A model generated the notes under the pieces. It made no database searches. It saw nothing but the letters and a program-made list of their open reading frames with translations, and was not told where the DNA came from. A stretch of DNA of 64,000 nt from contig NZ_QXGS01000010.1 of the NCBI RefSeq assembly GCF_003604215.1, positions 1 to 64,000 of the forward strand, in the 5' to 3' direction. Of the stretch, positions 43,491 to 52,031 are shown piece after piece. Source of the DNA: Teichococcus vastitatis (GTDB lineage: Bacteria; Pseudomonadota; Alphaproteobacteria; Acetobacterales; Acetobacteraceae). The stretch's first letter is position 1. The number at the start of each line of letters is the position of its first letter. The position numbers were made by a program, and so were the translations under genes.

Positions 43491-45623
43491 TCAGCCCGGC
43501 TCCAGCAGCGCGTGGACGCGCGCCGCCAGATCGTCCATGGCGAAGGGCTTCACCACCATCTCCATGCCTTTCTGCAGGAAGCCCTCGCCGCGCGCAGCGG
43601 CCTCGGCATAGCCCGTCATGAACAGGATGCGCGCCTCGGGCTGGCGCTGCCGCACCAGGGCCGCCAGCTGCAGGCCGTCAGGTCCAGGCAAGCCGATATC
43701 GGTAACCAGCAGATCCAGCCGCGACAGCTTCTCGATCAGCCGCTGGCCGGCATGGCCATCCTCGGCCTGCAGCACCGCGTAACCCTGCTCGCCCAGCACC
43801 TCGACCACGAGCTGCCGCACCACCGGATCATCCTCCACCACCACCACCACCTCGCCCGTGGAACGGCGGGGCGGCTCCGGTGCCGTCATGTCGCGCGGCG
43901 GCGCTGTATCCGCCCTGTCATGCCGCGGCAGGTACAACTCCACGGTGGTTCCTTCCCCGGACGCGGAAAGGATGCGCACGGTGCCCTTCGACTGCCGGGC
44001 GAAGCCGTAGATCATCGACAGGCCGAGGCCGGTACCCTGGCCGGCCGGCTTGGTGGTGAAAAAGGGCTCGAAGGCGCGTTCCACCACCGAAGCGGGCATG
44101 CCATGCCCCGTGTCGCGGACGCGGATCACCACGTAGTCACCGGCGTCCAGATCGCGCAGCGCGGGATCACGGCCGGCATGCCGGAAGCCTGCCGTCGTGA
44201 TCAACAGCCCGCCGCCATCCGGCATCGCGTCACGGGCATTGATGGCCAGATTCAGCAGCGCGTTCTCGAGCTGGTTCGAATCGCACAACGTGCCCCACAG
44301 CCCCTGCTCCAGGCCCAGTTCGAGCTGAACAGCCTCGCCGCAGCTGCGCCGCAGCAGGCTGCGCAGATTCTCGATCAGACCATTCACCTGGACCGGGCGC
44401 GGATCGATCGGCTGTCGGCGCGCGAAAGCCAGCAGGCGGTGCGTCAGCGCCGTGGCCCGGGTCGCCGACGCGGAGGCGCTTTTCAGGAACGGCCCGACGG
44501 CGGCCAAGCGGCCCTGCGCGATGCGTGTCTGGATCAGGTCCAGGGAGCCGCTGATCCCCTGCAACAGGTTGTTGAAGTCATGCGCGATGCCGCCGGTGAG
44601 TTGACCGATGGCCTCCATCTTCTGCGCCTGCCGTAAGGCATCCTCGGTCCGTTCCAGCTCCGCAGTGCGCTCGACCATGCGGTGCCGCAGCATGGCTTCC
44701 CGGGCGCGGCGTTGCTCGGCCGAATGGAGCTGACGGGCCATCGCCTCGACCAATGCCAGCTCGTCGCTCTGCCAGTTCCGCGTTGCCTCGGCGTGCAGGA
44801 ACAGGAGGGTGCGCGGCTCGTCACCCTCGCCCAGGGTCACGGTCAGCGCCGCCCGCATCTCCGCGGTCCCGCCGCTGTCGTGTGACGCCAGAACCGCGCC
44901 TTCCGCCCCGCTCCAGAGCTTGTCGCCGAACAAGCACATGTCGTGCTGCCCTGCCAAGCTCGGCAAGGAGCCCGCGGTCCAATCCGCCTCGACCTCGATC
45001 CGCAGCTTCCCTTCCAGCCGACGGCCATGGCCGATGCGGCTGACGCCGAGCAAGGGGCCGAGCCGTGGGGCCACCGCCCGTAACGCATCGGTCGGGCCCT
45101 GCCGCCGCAACTCCTCCTCCAGTTCCAGCAGCAGGCTCTGGTGCTGCTCGCGCAGGATGCGCGTCGTGATGTCCGCGGCCGTGCAGAGCAGGCCCAGCAC
45201 AACACCGGCGGGCGACAGGATCGGCATCACGCTGACGGTGAGCACGCGATGGCCGCCTCCGGGGCCCGGCAGCGTCACCTCCGGCAACAGCACCGGTTGC
45301 CCTTCAAAGCCGCGCGCCAGGGCGGCCGCATCGGGACCGAAGTCACGACCGCAGCGGAAGCGCGGGTCCGGCGACGGGCGCGGACCTTGTTGGGTCAGGG
45401 CCAGATAGGCATCATTGCCAAAGAGGCGCTGTTCCTTGCCCCAGATGACGAAGCAGGGGCCGGCAGCGGCCAGCATCAGCCGCACCGCGTTCTGCAAGGC
45501 CCTGGCAAGGTCCGGCGCTTGATCGTCCCGACAGTCTTCGCGACCGAAGCGCAGGAGGTCAGGGGCAGAGCCCTGGCCGCTGGCGGTGAGGATCAGGCCG
45601 GACTGGCCCATTGCTTGGTCCAT
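43491..45623 (-). CDS. Hybrid histidine kinase/response regulator
   Basis: A soluble 710-residue hybrid kinase. Order: PAS-like region (about 30-165, ends LLCTAADITTR), GAF-like region (about 185-320), HisKA with GGIAHDFNNLLQG, HATPase (N-box LLNLAINARDAM, G1 DTGHGMP, G2 GTGLGLSMIYG) and a C-terminal receiver (VVEDD, phospho-Asp in LLVTDIGLPG, Lys in VVKPF). No membrane helices, so it senses a cytoplasmic signal, possibly light or redox through the PAS region. ATG 45623 is preferred; the frame stays open to 45728. AT-rich sequence at 45735-45775 may hold its promoter. No partner regulator is adjacent. Confidence 0.85.
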   Translation of the reverse strand: MDQAMGQSGLILTASGQGSAPDLLRFGREDCRDDQAPDLARALQNAVRLMLAAAGPCFVIWGKEQRLFGNDAYLALTQQGPRPSPDPRFRCGRDFGPDAAALARGFEGQPVLLPEVTLPGPGGGHRVLTVSVMPILSPAGVVLGLLCTAADITTRILREQHQSLLLELEEELRRQGPTDALRAVAPRLGPLLGVSRIGHGRRLEGKLRIEVEADWTAGSLPSLAGQHDMCLFGDKLWSGAEGAVLASHDSGGTAEMRAALTVTLGEGDEPRTLLFLHAEATRNWQSDELALVEAMARQLHSAEQRRAREAMLRHRMVERTAELERTEDALRQAQKMEAIGQLTGGIAHDFNNLLQGISGSLDLIQTRIAQGRLAAVGPFLKSASASATRATALTHRLLAFARRQPIDPRPVQVNGLIENLRSLLRRSCGEAVQLELGLEQGLWGTLCDSNQLENALLNLAINARDAMPDGGGLLITTAGFRHAGRDPALRDLDAGDYVVIRVRDTGHGMPASVVERAFEPFFTTKPAGQGTGLGLSMIYGFARQSKGTVRILSASGEGTTVELYLPRHDRADTAPPRDMTAPEPPRRSTGEVVVVVEDDPVVRQLVVEVLGEQGYAVLQAEDGHAGQRLIEKLSRLDLLVTDIGLPGPDGLQLAALVRQRQPEARILFMTGYAEAAARGEGFLQKGMEMVVKPFAMDDLAARVHALLEPG

Positions 45624-45771
45624 GGCTGCCGGGCAGCACCTTCTGCGCCACCGATGTTGTGCAGGCTGCCCCGGGGCCAGGCAGTCCTGGGCGCGAACGC
45701 CGCATTTTGCGGGGTCCGCTCGCCTCACGACATTGTGCGTTTTCCGACAATCAAAATAAAGTGTATTTCAG

Positions 45772-46008
45772 TTAAGGCGTTGCTTTCTTCTTTCCGGCAG
45801 CGGCACCTGTCGCATGGCCGGCAGCGGCACCTGTCGCATGGCCGGCCGCGGCGAGGGCCACGAGGCGCGGCTCCAGATTGGCCAAGATCGCGCTGCGGTA
45901 TTCGGGCGCTTTCTTCCAGCTCTTCTTCTCCGGCTTCGTCATGCCGCAGCCGAAACACCAGCCGGTGTGGTCTTCATATCGGCAGATCTTGATGCAGGGT
46001 CGTTCCAT
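45772..46008 (-). CDS. DUF1289 domain-containing protein
   Basis: A 78-residue protein. The N-terminal half is a DUF1289 zinc-ribbon-like domain: PCIKICRYE, GWCFGCGMT and KSWKKA (four cysteines in a C-x4-C ... C-x2-C layout). Function is unknown. The C-terminal tail is low complexity, with an eight-residue GHATGAAA unit repeated twice then a lysine patch, encoded by a 24-bp tandem duplication. ATG 46008 is the family start; the upstream open frame lies over the divergent SDR gene. Confidence 0.82.
   Translation of the reverse strand: MERPCIKICRYEDHTGWCFGCGMTKPEKKSWKKAPEYRSAILANLEPRLVALAAAGHATGAAAGHATGAAAGKKKATP
45794..45841. repeat. 24-bp tandem direct repeat (two exact copies)
   Basis: Two identical 24-bp units, 45794-45817 and 45818-45841, followed by 4 more matching bases. 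They lie inside the DUF1289 gene and encode GHATGAAA twice, in frame. The unit length keeps the frame, so copy number could vary harmlessly. Confidence 0.9.
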
Positions 46009-46084
46009 CGGCCTGAAATGGTCGCTGCCGGGGGCGTTGCACACCCGCTGGACGCCGCGATCACCAGCCCGCACCATTCGGGGC

Positions 46085-46861
46085 ATGGAGTCGCATCTTT
46101 CCCCTGCCCTGCCGCGAACCGCCCTGGTCACCGGCGCATCGCGTCGGCTGGGCCGCGCGATCGCCTGCCGCCTGGCCGAAGCCGGCTTCGATCTCGCCCT
46201 CCACTACGGCCAGAGCGCCGCGGAAGCACAGCAGCTTGCGCAGGAATTGCGGCAGCGAGGACGGCGCGTGGTGACGCTGCAAGCGGCGCTGGAGCGTGAG
46301 GCCGAGGTGGAGGCCCTGTTTCCCGCCGCCATGGACGCGCTGGGTCCGATCGGGGTGCTCGTCAACAATGCCGCCACCTTCCGGCGCGACGAATGGAACG
46401 ATGCCAGCCGAGCCAGTTGGGATCACCACCTGGAGCCCAATCTTCGCGCACCCTTCGTGCTGGCCCAGGCCCTGGCCCGGGCTTTGCCGCCGACAGCGGA
46501 GGGTGTGATCATCAACATGCTTGACCAACGGGTCTGGTCGCTGACGCCGCACTTCGTCAGCTACAGTGTTTCCAAGGCCGGCCTGTGGGCGCTGACGCAA
46601 AGCCTGGCGCTCGCCCTGGCGCCGCGGATCCGGGTCAATGGGATCGGCCCCGGGCCGGCGCTGCCCAGTCCGGGCCAAACGGAGGCGCAGTTTGCCGCCC
46701 AGGCCGCCGCCACCCCGCTGCAGCATGGCACAAGCCCTGACGAGGTGGCCCGTGCGGTGATGGCGATCCTGGCGCTTCCGGCCATGACGGGCCAGATGAT
46801 CGCCCTGGACGGAGGCCAGCACCTGCAATGGTCGGCGCCGAGGCGGGCGGAGGACCGCTGA
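46085..46861 (+). CDS. Pteridine reductase-like SDR (FolM/PTR1 type)
   Basis: A 258-residue SDR. The cofactor motif TGASRRLGRAIA (from 15) has the Arg typical of NADPH-dependent pteridine reductases. In place of the usual Ser the catalytic set is D147, Y160, K164, the D-x12-Y-x3-K pattern of PTR1/FolM. It would reduce dihydropterins or monapterin, and the adjoining folB makes that role likely. ATG 46085 is the start because the upstream frame overlaps the divergent DUF1289 gene. The stop shares one base with the folB ATG. Confidence 0.84.
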   Translation: MESHLSPALPRTALVTGASRRLGRAIACRLAEAGFDLALHYGQSAAEAQQLAQELRQRGRRVVTLQAALEREAEVEALFPAAMDALGPIGVLVNNAATFRRDEWNDASRASWDHHLEPNLRAPFVLAQALARALPPTAEGVIINMLDQRVWSLTPHFVSYSVSKAGLWALTQSLALALAPRIRVNGIGPGPALPSPGQTEAQFAAQAAATPLQHGTSPDEVARAVMAILALPAMTGQMIALDGGQHLQWSAPRRAEDR

Positions 46862-47253
46862 TGCTTGTCCCCGATTCCGCCCGCGGCCTGCGCCGCGTTT
46901 TCGTGCGCCGGCTCGATCTGCAGGCCCGATTGGGTGTTTACCCGGCGGAACAGGAGGCGGCTCAGCGCGTCTTCGTGGATCTGGAGATGCTGGCGTCGGA
47001 AGGCGCCTGGGCCGGTACCGTTGGGCCGGATACATTGGAACGGGTGGTGGACTACGCGGCCGCCGCCGAGATCGCCTGTCACATCGCCGCCGAGGGACAC
47101 GTCTTCCTGGCGGAAACCCTGGCAGAACGGATCGCCATGGCTCTGCTAAAGCATGACGAACGGGTGGTGCAGGTACGGGTCACGGTAGAGAAACCTGACA
47201 TTCTTCCCGACGCCGCCGGCGTCGGCGTCACGGTCGAGCGTCGGCGTATCTGA
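46861..47253 (+). CDS. folB: Dihydroneopterin aldolase
   Basis: A 130-residue FolB-family enzyme that converts dihydroneopterin to hydroxymethyl-dihydropterin and glycolaldehyde. RLGVYPAEQ (substrate Glu), VVDYAAAAE (active-site Tyr region), FLAETLAERIA and the catalytic Lys in VEKPDILPDA are in the normal order. ATG 46861 overlaps the SDR stop by one base, so the two pterin genes form one unit. folP and folK are not in the window. Confidence 0.9.
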   Translation: MLVPDSARGLRRVFVRRLDLQARLGVYPAEQEAAQRVFVDLEMLASEGAWAGTVGPDTLERVVDYAAAAEIACHIAAEGHVFLAETLAERIAMALLKHDERVVQVRVTVEKPDILPDAAGVGVTVERRRI

Positions 47254-47385
47254 GCGCGGGCGCATTTGCCTGTCATTTCAGCAAACCGACAAGAGCTCGC
47301 CTTCAGGAGGCCTGGAGTGGCGATTCTCTCCATGCAACGCGATCATCCAGCAATCATCTCTCATGCATCTTGTTATGCTTCCAAG

Positions 47386-47670
47386 TCATGCCAGGAATGC
47401 TTCCAGAGAATGTCCTGGGAGCCCCTTCATTGACCCGCTGGCGCTGGGCGACAAGGTGGGGCCGCATGAGTCCTGCCCGCGGCACAGTCCAATAGACGGA
47501 ATTGTTGAGACGGCGGAAAGCGCTGCGCCGGCCTTGTTGCAGAACAGCACGCCGCCTGCTTCCTGCAGCTGCATTTCTCTAGCCTTCCGCTTCACAGCGA
47601 TGTGATCACCGCGCGAATTGCGTACGACGAATTCATCCACTGGCCGGACCGAGACGCCCAGCCGCCCCAT
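47386..47670 (-). CDS. Doubtful small hypothetical protein
   Basis: A 94-residue frame beginning MGRLGVSVRPVDEFVVRN and ending SLEAFLA. Residues just upstream in the same frame (IYVRSEAVKINNRVDA) also look protein-like, but no start codon precedes them before a stop near 47730, so the 5' end may be lost. Codon use is less GC-biased than the neighbours. The second half is low in recognisable structure. It could be the remnant of a transferred gene or chance. Confidence 0.25.
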   Translation of the reverse strand: MGRLGVSVRPVDEFVVRNSRGDHIAVKRKAREMQLQEAGGVLFCNKAGAALSAVSTIPSIGLCRGQDSCGPTLSPSASGSMKGLPGHSLEAFLA

Positions 47671-47832
47671 TGCGTCAACTCGATTGTTGATCTTGACGGC
47701 TTCGCTGCGGACGTAAATTTCATTTTATAAGTAAATTCAATTGCTTGAGGAATTGCCTAAGCCTTGGGCAAGGTCGTGTAACGCCTGTATGACAGCGCTT
47801 TAGCAGACTTTCTCCCCGTAGCTTCCACAGAC

Positions 47833-47841
47833 TTATCCACA
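47833..47841 (+). promoter_or_regulatory. Consensus DnaA box
   Basis: TTATCCACA, an exact match to the bacterial DnaA-box consensus, preceded by a half-match TTCCACA 10 bases upstream. It lies 85 bp before uvrC and downstream of the AT-rich tract. A single box does not make an origin, but may allow DnaA-dependent control. Confidence 0.4.
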
Positions 47842-47925
47842 GCTTCGGTGGACAATTCAAGGAAGGGCGACAAGCGCCCAAGCCATCGCTTGAGATGGCA
47901 TCACAAGCATGGTTGATCCCGCCGC

Positions 47926-49926
47926 ATGACCGAAGACGCCGCCCCGACTGATCTTGAGCTTGTCCCTGTCATGGAAGGCGTCGCGGTGATCGAGGCGGCG
48001 CTGGCCACCATGCCATTCGCCCCCGGCGTTTACCGCATGCTCGATGCGAAGGGCGACGCGCTGTATGTCGGCAAGGCTCGCAGCCTGAAGAAGCGAGTGG
48101 TGGCCTACACCCAGATCGCCCGCCTGCCAGAGCGGCTGCGCCGGATGGTGCATGCCACCCGCCGCATGGAGATCATCACCACGGGTAGCGAGGCCGAGGC
48201 GCTGCTGCTGGAAGCCAACCTGATCAAGAAGCTCAGGCCGCGCTTCAACATCGTTCTGCGGGATGACAAATCCTATCCCTGGCTGGTGCTGACCGAGGAT
48301 CATGAGTTTCCGCAGATCACCAAGCATCGCGGCGACCGACGCAAGGGCGCCAGCTACTGGGGTCCATTCGCCAGCGCCTGGGCGGTGAACCAGACCATCA
48401 CTGCGTTGGAAAAGGTGTTCCTGCTGCGGTCCTGCCGGGACACCGTGTTCGAGAGCCGGGACCGGCCCTGCCTGCTGCACCAGATCAAGCGCTGCTCCGC
48501 ACCGTGCGTCGAGCGCATCAGCCGGGAGGATTATGCCGGACTGGTGAAGGACGCCAAGAAGTTCCTGTCCGGCGAGACGCCCTCCATCCAGAAGCGCCTC
48601 GCGCGGGAGATGGAGGAAGCATCCATGGCCATGGAGTTCGAGCGCGCCGCCGCGATCCGCGACCGGATCCGGGGCCTGACCCATATCCAGGGGCAGAACA
48701 GCATCAACCTGGAAGGCGTGGGGGACGCCGACGTGGTGGCATTGCACCAGATCGCCGGGCAATCCTGCGTGCAGGTGTTCTTCTTCCGCGGCGGCCGCAA
48801 TAACGGCAACCGCTCCTTCTTTCCCACGCACCTGAAGGACGACGCCGCGGCGGAGGAGGTGCTGTCCGCCTTTCTGACCCAGCTTTATGACGACCTGCCG
48901 CCGCCGCCCCTGGTGTTGCTGTCGCACGACCTGCCCGATGCGGGGTTGATTGCCGAAGCGCTGACCCTGAAGGCCGGGCGCAAGGTGGAGCTGCACCGGC
49001 CTCAGCGCGGTGAGAAGCGGTCGGCCATCGACCACGCCGCGACCAATGCGCGGGAAGCGCTGGAGCGCAGATTGGCGGAAGGCACGGCGCAGGCCGCGCT
49101 GCTGGAAGGCGTGGCCCGGCTGTTCGACCTGTCGGAAACGCCGCGCCGCATCGAGATCTACGACAACAGCCACATCCAGGGCAGCCACGCCTATGGCGTT
49201 ATGGTGGTGGCCGGGCCCGAGGGCTTCCTGAAGAATGCCTATCGGAAATACGCGATCCAGGGCGCGGTGGCGCCACGGATCCCGGCGTCGGTGGCGGCGG
49301 AGGTGCCGGGCGGATTGGCGGCCACCCGCCGCGCCGGCGGGGGTGACCGGATCGCCAGCGGCGGCGGCGACGACTTCGCCATGATGCGAGAGGTCTTCGA
49401 GCGCCGCTTCGGCCGCGCACTGAAGGAAGATCCGGAGCGGCAGGGTGAGGGTTGGCCCGACCTGGTACTGATCGATGGCGGCGCGGGCCAGCTATCCGCG
49501 GCGCAGGAGGTGATGGCCGAGCTCGGCCTCGGCGACCTGCCCCTGGTCGCGGTAGCCAAGGGCCCGGACCGTGACGCCGGTCGCGAATGGTTCCATCGCA
49601 CCGGCGCGGCGCCGTTCCAGCTGCCTCCGCGCGACCCGGTCCTGTATTACCTGCAGCGCCTGCGGGACGAGGCCCATCGCTTCGCCATCACCACCCACCG
49701 AGCCGGGCGCTCCAAGGCGATCACCCGCTCGGAACTGGACGAGGTGCCCGGCGTCGGCTCGGCCATCAAGCGGCGGCTGCTGCACCATTTCGGCTCGGCA
49801 CGGGGCGTCCGGCAGGCCGGGCTGGAGGATCTCCGGAACTGCCCCGGCATCGGTCCGTCGATGGCATCGCGCATCCACGGGCATTTCCACCCTGGCGCCG
49901 CCGGAGCTAATTTGGGAAAGGGTTGA
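47926..49926 (+). CDS. uvrC: UvrABC excinuclease subunit C
   Basis: A 666-residue repair nuclease making both incisions at UvrB-marked lesions. The GIY-YIG domain starts at about residue 33 (GVYRML ... [13 protein letters not shown]), the UvrB-binding UVR motif lies near 235 ([13 protein letters not shown]), the RNase H-like domain has [11 protein letters not shown] and [11 protein letters not shown], and two C-terminal HhH motifs are [13 protein letters not shown] and LRNCPGIG. A glycine/alanine-rich insertion of about 35 residues (near 446-485) explains part of the extra length over E. coli UvrC. It leads the uvrC-pgsA-moaD-moaE unit. Confidence 0.93.
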   Translation: MTEDAAPTDLELVPVMEGVAVIEAALATMPFAPGVYRMLDAKGDALYVGKARSLKKRVVAYTQIARLPERLRRMVHATRRMEIITTGSEAEALLLEANLIKKLRPRFNIVLRDDKSYPWLVLTEDHEFPQITKHRGDRRKGASYWGPFASAWAVNQTITALEKVFLLRSCRDTVFESRDRPCLLHQIKRCSAPCVERISREDYAGLVKDAKKFLSGETPSIQKRLAREMEEASMAMEFERAAAIRDRIRGLTHIQGQNSINLEGVGDADVVALHQIAGQSCVQVFFFRGGRNNGNRSFFPTHLKDDAAAEEVLSAFLTQLYDDLPPPPLVLLSHDLPDAGLIAEALTLKAGRKVELHRPQRGEKRSAIDHAATNAREALERRLAEGTAQAALLEGVARLFDLSETPRRIEIYDNSHIQGSHAYGVMVVAGPEGFLKNAYRKYAIQGAVAPRIPASVAAEVPGGLAATRRAGGGDRIASGGGDDFAMMREVFERRFGRALKEDPERQGEGWPDLVLIDGGAGQLSAAQEVMAELGLGDLPLVAVAKGPDRDAGREWFHRTGAAPFQLPPRDPVLYYLQRLRDEAHRFAITTHRAGRSKAITRSELDEVPGVGSAIKRRLLHHFGSARGVRQAGLEDLRNCPGIGPSMASRIHGHFHPGAAGANLGKG

Positions 49927-49949
49927 CTGCCCGCCGGGAAGAACGCGCT

Positions 49950-50570
49950 TTGCCAACCGATCTGCCGAACATCCTGACCCTTTCGCGCATCGCCGCGGTG
50001 CCGCTGCTGGTGCTGCTGGCAGCATTGCGGCTGCCCTGGGCGGATGTGGCGGCCTGTGCCGTGTTCTCGATCGCGGCGATCACCGACTACTTCGATGGCA
50101 AGATCGCCCGAGACCGCCAGCTGGTCTCCGCCTTCGGCCGAATGCTCGACCCGATCGCCGACAAGCTGCTGGTGGCGGCGGCGCTGATGCTGCTGGCGGG
50201 GCTGGCGCGGCTCTCGCTCTGGGGGCTGCTGCCTGCCATCGTGATCATGCTGCGGGAGATCCTGGTCTCGGGGCTTCGGGAATACTTGGCCGGGCTGTCC
50301 GTGGGCCTGCCGGTGACCCGTCTGGCCAAGTGGAAGACCGGCGTGCAGATGACCGCGCTGGGTGTGCTGCTGGCCGGCGACAGCGGCGCGGCCGTGCTCG
50401 GCCTGTCATTCCTGCCGATCTCCGCGCTCGGCGAGCTGCTGCTCTGGCTGGCCGCCACCCTGACGCTGCTGACCGGCTGGGACTACCTGACCGCCGGGCT
50501 GCGGCATGCCGAGGCGCAGGACACCGCCACCACCACCGACGCCGCCGGCAAGCCATTCTCCAGCCCTTGA
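49950..50570 (+). CDS. pgsA: CDP-diacylglycerol-glycerol-3-phosphate 3-phosphatidyltransferase
   Basis: A 206-residue membrane enzyme, first step of phosphatidylglycerol synthesis. LPNILTLSRIAAVPLLV begins the protein and the CDP-alcohol phosphotransferase motif DYFDGKIAR ... GRMLDPIADK gives the D-G-x2-A-R-x8-G-x3-D-x3-D signature. About five hydrophobic segments follow. The start is probably TTG 49950, with GGGAAG upstream; TTG 49923 overlaps the uvrC stop as TTGA and is an alternative giving nine more residues. Confidence 0.9.
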   Translation: MPTDLPNILTLSRIAAVPLLVLLAALRLPWADVAACAVFSIAAITDYFDGKIARDRQLVSAFGRMLDPIADKLLVAAALMLLAGLARLSLWGLLPAIVIMLREILVSGLREYLAGLSVGLPVTRLAKWKTGVQMTALGVLLAGDSGAAVLGLSFLPISALGELLLWLAATLTLLTGWDYLTAGLRHAEAQDTATTTDAAGKPFSSP

Positions 50571-50623
50571 GCCGGACGCGGCGCGGCCGCATCTTGCAGC
50601 CAGCCACACGCGGGAGCATCGCC

Positions 50624-51226
50624 ATGAGCCGGTTGTCCATTCCTTTCCTGCCGGCTGGTGCGCAGCGCGCGGCCAGCCTCGCAGCGCTGCTGGCATTGGG
50701 GGCCTGCGCGTCGTCCCTCACCGGTCCCCGCAGCGAAGCGCCGCCGGAGAGCCTGACGGTGCAGCGCATCGAGGGCCGTGCCCCCGAGGTACCGCCGCTG
50801 CTGCCGGCCGTCGGCAATGTTTGGCCGGAAGGCGAGCTGGAAGGGCAGCGCGCCACCCTCGGCAGCCGTGACCTGATGGAACGTGCGCCGACCGACAATC
50901 CGCCCCCGGCCAACCGCCCGATCCCTGGTCCGCGCGGCAGCTCGACCCCGCCCGATCTGCTGGACCGCCGCACCAGCAGCGACCTGTCGCTGCGCCCGCA
51001 GGAGCCTCCGCCGCCGCCCTCCACGCTGCCGCGGAGCCAAGATCTGGGGCGGCCGGGCCGCATCATTCCCACTCCGGAAGGTTCGGTGGTGACCACAGGC
51101 GGCAATTCCGGCCACTCCACCTATTCCGGCCCGAATGGCCGCACCGGCACCGCCATCCAGCAGGGCAACACCATCATCCTGATGGATGCGGATGGCCGGG
51201 TGCAGCAAGTGCCGGCACCGCGTTGA
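50624..51226 (+). CDS. Putative proline-rich lipoprotein
   Basis: A 200-residue protein with a lipoprotein signal: hydrophobic stretch after residue 12 ending in the lipobox LGAC (Cys about 28). The mature part is rich in Pro, Ser, Arg and Gly and appears unstructured, with PPPPPSTLPRSQ near 130 and a more ordered C-terminal 50 residues (TGTAIQQGNTIILMDADGRV). No domain is recognised. It interrupts the usual pgsA-moaD adjacency, 53 nt after pgsA and 5 nt before moaD, so it is probably co-transcribed. Confidence 0.72.
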   Translation: MSRLSIPFLPAGAQRAASLAALLALGACASSLTGPRSEAPPESLTVQRIEGRAPEVPPLLPAVGNVWPEGELEGQRATLGSRDLMERAPTDNPPPANRPIPGPRGSSTPPDLLDRRTSSDLSLRPQEPPPPPSTLPRSQDLGRPGRIIPTPEGSVVTTGGNSGHSTYSGPNGRTGTAIQQGNTIILMDADGRVQQVPAPR

Positions 51227-51231
51227 CCGCC

Positions 51232-51483
51232 ATGCGCGTGATGTATTTCGCCTGGGTGCGGCACAAGATCGGCATCAGCCAGGAGGAGGTCTCGCCCCCT
51301 GCCGACGTGACCGATGTGGCGTCGCTGATGCGCTGGCTCGCCGGCCGCTCCCCCGGCCATGCCGAGGCGTTCGCCCAGCCGGCGCATGTGCGGGCCGCGG
51401 TGAACCATGCCTTCTGCCAGCCGGACCATCCGGTAGGGCCGGATGACGAGATCGCGTTCTTTCCGCCCGTGACCGGGGGCTGA
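51232..51483 (+). CDS. moaD: Molybdopterin synthase small subunit
   Basis: An 83-residue ubiquitin-fold sulfur carrier ending in the required VTGG; the terminal glycine is converted to a thiocarboxylate and supplies sulfur for molybdopterin. MRVMYFAWVRHKIG at the start and DDEIAFFPPVTGG at the end are typical. ATG 51232 is preferred to TTG 51223. moaE follows 4 nt later. Confidence 0.9.
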   Translation: MRVMYFAWVRHKIGISQEEVSPPADVTDVASLMRWLAGRSPGHAEAFAQPAHVRAAVNHAFCQPDHPVGPDDEIAFFPPVTGG

Positions 51484-51487
51484 CGTC

Positions 51488-51940
51488 GTGGCGACGATCC
51501 GGGTGCAAGAGGCGCCGTTCGACCAGCAGGCCGAGCACGCCGCGCTGATGGCGGGTCGTGCGGATGTCGGCGGCATCGCCGCCTTCACGGGAATCTGCCG
51601 AGCCGATGACGGGCTGGCGGCGCTGGTGCTGGAACATTACCCCGGCATGACCGAGCGCGCCCTGGCCGAGATCGCGGCCGAGGCGGAACGGCGCTGGTCG
51701 CTCACCGGCTGCACCGTGATCCACAGGTTCGGCCGCATCGGCCCGGGCGAGCCGATCGTGCTGGTGCTCACCGCCAGCGCGCATCGCCAGGCGGCGCTGG
51801 AATCCTGCGCCTTCCTGATCGACTGGCTGAAGACCGGCGCGCCGTTCTGGAAGCGCGAGGAGTTCCCCGACGGCACCGGCCGCTGGGTGGATGCCAAGGC
51901 GGAAGATGATGCTGCGGCGGAGCGGTGGCGCCGGGCCTGA
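51488..51940 (+). CDS. moaE: Molybdopterin synthase catalytic subunit
   Basis: A 150-residue MoaE, which with MoaD converts cyclic pyranopterin monophosphate to molybdopterin. GGIAAFTGICR, LEHYPGMTE, VIHRFGRIGPGEP and the active-site lysines in LKTGAPFWKRE are present in order. It begins with GTG 51488. Other moco genes are absent here. Confidence 0.91.
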   Translation: MATIRVQEAPFDQQAEHAALMAGRADVGGIAAFTGICRADDGLAALVLEHYPGMTERALAEIAAEAERRWSLTGCTVIHRFGRIGPGEPIVLVLTASAHRQAALESCAFLIDWLKTGAPFWKREEFPDGTGRWVDAKAEDDAAAERWRRA

Positions 51941-52031
51941 GGCCGCGCTTCGCGACAATGCGATGAACAAGGGCAACTCCGCCGGCCAGGGGAAGCTTGA
52001 GCGGCTGTTGCACGCCCTCGGGAGTTCCGTC

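Larger units (their letters stand above)
47254..47925. other. 672-bp gap with atypical base composition
   Basis: The stretch between folB and uvrC is less GC-rich than its surroundings. It contains a doubtful minus-strand frame (47386-47670), an AT-rich tract at about 47708-47752, a weak hairpin (TTGCC at 47753-47757 with GGCAA at 47767-47771) and a DnaA-type box at 47833. No RNA gene or known protein family is recognised. It may be a decayed gene plus a control region. Confidence 0.5.

Noticed and set aside
47254-47925. The gap as a chromosomal origin
   Set aside because: Only one full DnaA box is present, and no origin-associated genes (dnaA, hemE, parAB) are near; kept only as a second-look item.
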